A DNA stretch of 64,000 bases, taken from positions 1-64,000 of the forward strand of contig NZ_SLXV01000011.1 in assembly GCF_004341445.1 (NCBI RefSeq), read 5' to 3'. The position numbers were made by a program, and so were the translations under genes. The notes under the pieces were generated by a model that saw nothing but the letters and a program-made list of their open reading frames with translations, was not told the origin of the DNA and did not search any database. Shown here piece after piece: positions 62,661 to 64,000 of the stretch; positions within the stretch are counted from its first letter, which is position 1, and every line of letters begins with the position of its first letter. The stretch comes from Baia soyae (GTDB taxonomy: Bacteria > Bacillota > Bacilli > Thermoactinomycetales > Thermoactinomycetaceae).

Positions 62661-62700
62661 AAACCCTCTAAGGAGGTTTCCACCAACTTAAAGGGTTTTA
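62661..62700 (-). terminator. Terminator of MMPL copy 2
   Basis: AAACCCT.TAAG...CTTA.AGGGTTT hairpin on the minus strand, 13 bp after the stop of the gene that begins beyond the window edge. Confidence 0.7.
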
Positions 62701-62712
62701 TCTGCATTTTAT

Positions 62713-64000
62713 TTATCTTCGAAATGGCCACCAGTTTGCTTTCCCGAAGTTTTTAACCAATACAGGGATCAAGAGTGGTAGTACCACAAAGGTATACAAC
62801 AATAATCCTATTAAAATAATCAAGGCAATTTGAACGAGAGATAACATGCCTGATGGGATCATCGCCGCAAATGTACCACCTAAAATGATAGCCGCAGAAA
62901 TAATAACCGACCCCATCTTCTTCATGGATAACAGCATCGCATCGGCAACCGTTAAGTCTTGATATTCATTAAATCGATCCATAAGGAAAATACTGTAGTC
63001 CACTCCGAGTGCCATTAAAATGACAAAGCTAAAGAAGGGGACAACCCAGCTAATTCCGCTATAACCCAAGATATTAATGAATAGAACTTCGTTCATTCCG
63101 AGCGTCGTATAGTAGGTGAGAAGGAGAGAACCTAGGATATAAGCTGGCATGATGATCGAGCGGAATACAAACACCAAGATGAGCCCGATTCCCATTATCA
63201 TCAGCGTAACCGTACGAGCATAATCTTGATTCGACATCGTGTTCAAATCCGCGCTTGCACTAGTAATTCCACCGACTGCCACAGTAGCGTTTTCTAGCTT
63301 CGTTCCTTTGGTCGCTCGTTTTATCGCATCTTTGACATCATCGATCTGATTCATGGTCTCACGTGCGTATGGATTTGTCTTAAACACTACATCCAACGTC
63401 ATTGTCTTCCGATCAGGAGACAGATAAACATCTAGCACTTTTAGAAAGTCCTTATTTTCTAACACATCATCTGGGATATAAAATCCATCGACACCTGAAG
63501 AATCAGTCAAGCCCGTCAGATAGTTTTGTGCATCTCCCAAGCCACCTGATATCTTATCTAATCCCTTTGCACCTTCAGCAAGGCCTGATGACAATTTCCC
63601 TAGCTGGCCAGTAAGTGCTTGATATTCTTTTAAGAGACGTTTTTGACCATCATTAATATCGGATAAGCCTTTGGTCAATTGAGGAGTCTGTTTCACGATT
63701 TCTCCTTGTCCAGCAGCTACTTGCTTAGAGCCTGCTATTTGCCTATCGACCCCTTTGATAAGATCGTCTAAGCCCTTTATTAGCCCTTTTTGTTGAGCAA
63801 TCAATCCTTCTAAGTCAGCATTAGCTTCCATCATTTTTGACTTTAATGCCTCTTGCCCTTGTAATGCAAGGCTAACCTCTTTATATACTTGGTAAAGCCC
63901 TTGATAACCCCTAAGCAAGCCCTGTGCCCCTGCCTTTGCCTCTTGAAGTCCCTTTTTTATTTCAACAGAACCCGCAGTCCCCTGACGAATGCCATTATCT
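62713..64000 (-). CDS. MMPL-family membrane exporter, copy 2 (5' end outside the window)
   Basis: At least 428 codons, open to the right edge. It is a tandem paralogue of the complete gene at 59526-62549. The C-terminal MMPL module is intact (VILMALGVDYSIFLMDRFNEYQDL, then SLMKKMGSV-like helix, ILGGTFAAMIPSGMLSL), as is the YhgE/Pip-like helical region with KGLSDINDGQKRLLKEYQ. By eye over 70 percent of residues match the copy 1 C-terminus. The tandem pair was probably made by duplication. The start, first membrane helices and upstream promoter are not visible. Confidence 0.88.
   Translation of the reverse strand, partial: DNGIRQGTAGSVEIKKGLQEAKAGAQGLLRGYQGLYQVYKEVSLALQGQEALKSKMMEANADLEGLIAQQKGLIKGLDDLIKGVDRQIAGSKQVAAGQGEIVKQTPQLTKGLSDINDGQKRLLKEYQALTGQLGKLSSGLAEGAKGLDKISGGLGDAQNYLTGLTDSSGVDGFYIPDDVLENKDFLKVLDVYLSPDRKTMTLDVVFKTNPYARETMNQIDDVKDAIKRATKGTKLENATVAVGGITSASADLNTMSNQDYARTVTLMIMGIGLILVFVFRSIIMPAYILGSLLLTYYTTLGMNEVLFINILGYSGISWVVPFFSFVILMALGVDYSIFLMDRFNEYQDLTVADAMLLSMKKMGSVIISAAIILGGTFAAMIPSGMLSLVQIALIILIGLLLYTFVVLPLLIPVLVKNFGKANWWPFRR

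Overview
The window reads as a low-GC Gram-positive (Firmicutes, Bacillales) chromosome segment. The signs are AGGAGG-type ribosome binding sites before nearly every gene, GTG/TTG starts, two lipoteichoic acid (LTA) synthases, Fur boxes, compact Rho-independent terminators, and relatives of Bacillus genes (YugP, HmoA, YvfRSTU, ExaC-type aldehyde dehydrogenase, YdgH-type MMPL protein). A family such as Thermoactinomycetaceae would fit, but I cannot prove the genus from sequence alone.

Layout. 1-95: the left end of an IS3-family insertion sequence. 128-9744 is rich in secreted products: a sphingomyelinase C, an ABC exporter, an ECF sigma/anti-sigma pair, two tandem papain-type proteases with fibronectin-III tails, an unlisted 43-residue secreted peptide, a secreted protein of unknown fold and a decayed secreted-protein gene. 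9754-9888 is a non-coding block of nested inverted repeats. 9979-15713: thermonuclease lipoprotein, YugP-type metalloprotease, an SBBP-repeat remnant, a divergent MFS/nitronate monooxygenase pair sharing a perfect 31-bp palindrome, a dicarboxylate symporter and tRNA-Ala(GGC). 16136-22015: a small secreted protein, then LTA synthase, diacylglycerol kinase and a second LTA synthase.

22260-37700 is one long minus-strand Tad/Flp pilus locus, read as cpaE, prepilin peptidase, cpaB, tadA, tadB, tadC, flp, VWA lipoprotein, repeat-bearing secreted protein, two proteins of unknown role, TadG-like, TadE, two frameshifted VWA lipoprotein copies, and a TadE-like protein fused to an M23 peptidase. The machine part is intact. 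The accessory part shows duplication, decay and domain fusion.

37886-41498 is a Fur-type heme or siderophore uptake operon (binding protein, permease, ATPase, ankyrin protein, IsdG/HmoA-type heme oxygenase). 41531-44904 is a YvfRSTU-like ABC transporter plus two-component system. 45063-54494 carries an unknown gene, an amino-acid permease, an aldehyde dehydrogenase and a complete oligopeptide permease (oppFDCBA on the minus strand). 55002-55806 is a DUF433/DUF5615 toxin-antitoxin pair. 55993-57291 is a wrecked KtrB-KtrA potassium uptake operon with an internal inversion. 57509-59469 is a cysteine-dioxygenase/HpaB-family pair, and two MMPL exporters in tandem run off the right edge.

No CRISPR array, rRNA, prophage or integrase was seen. 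The strongest unusual points are the TadE-M23 fusion and VWA triplication in the Tad locus, the nested-repeat block at 9754-9888, the secreted 43-residue peptide, and the inverted ktrB segment.
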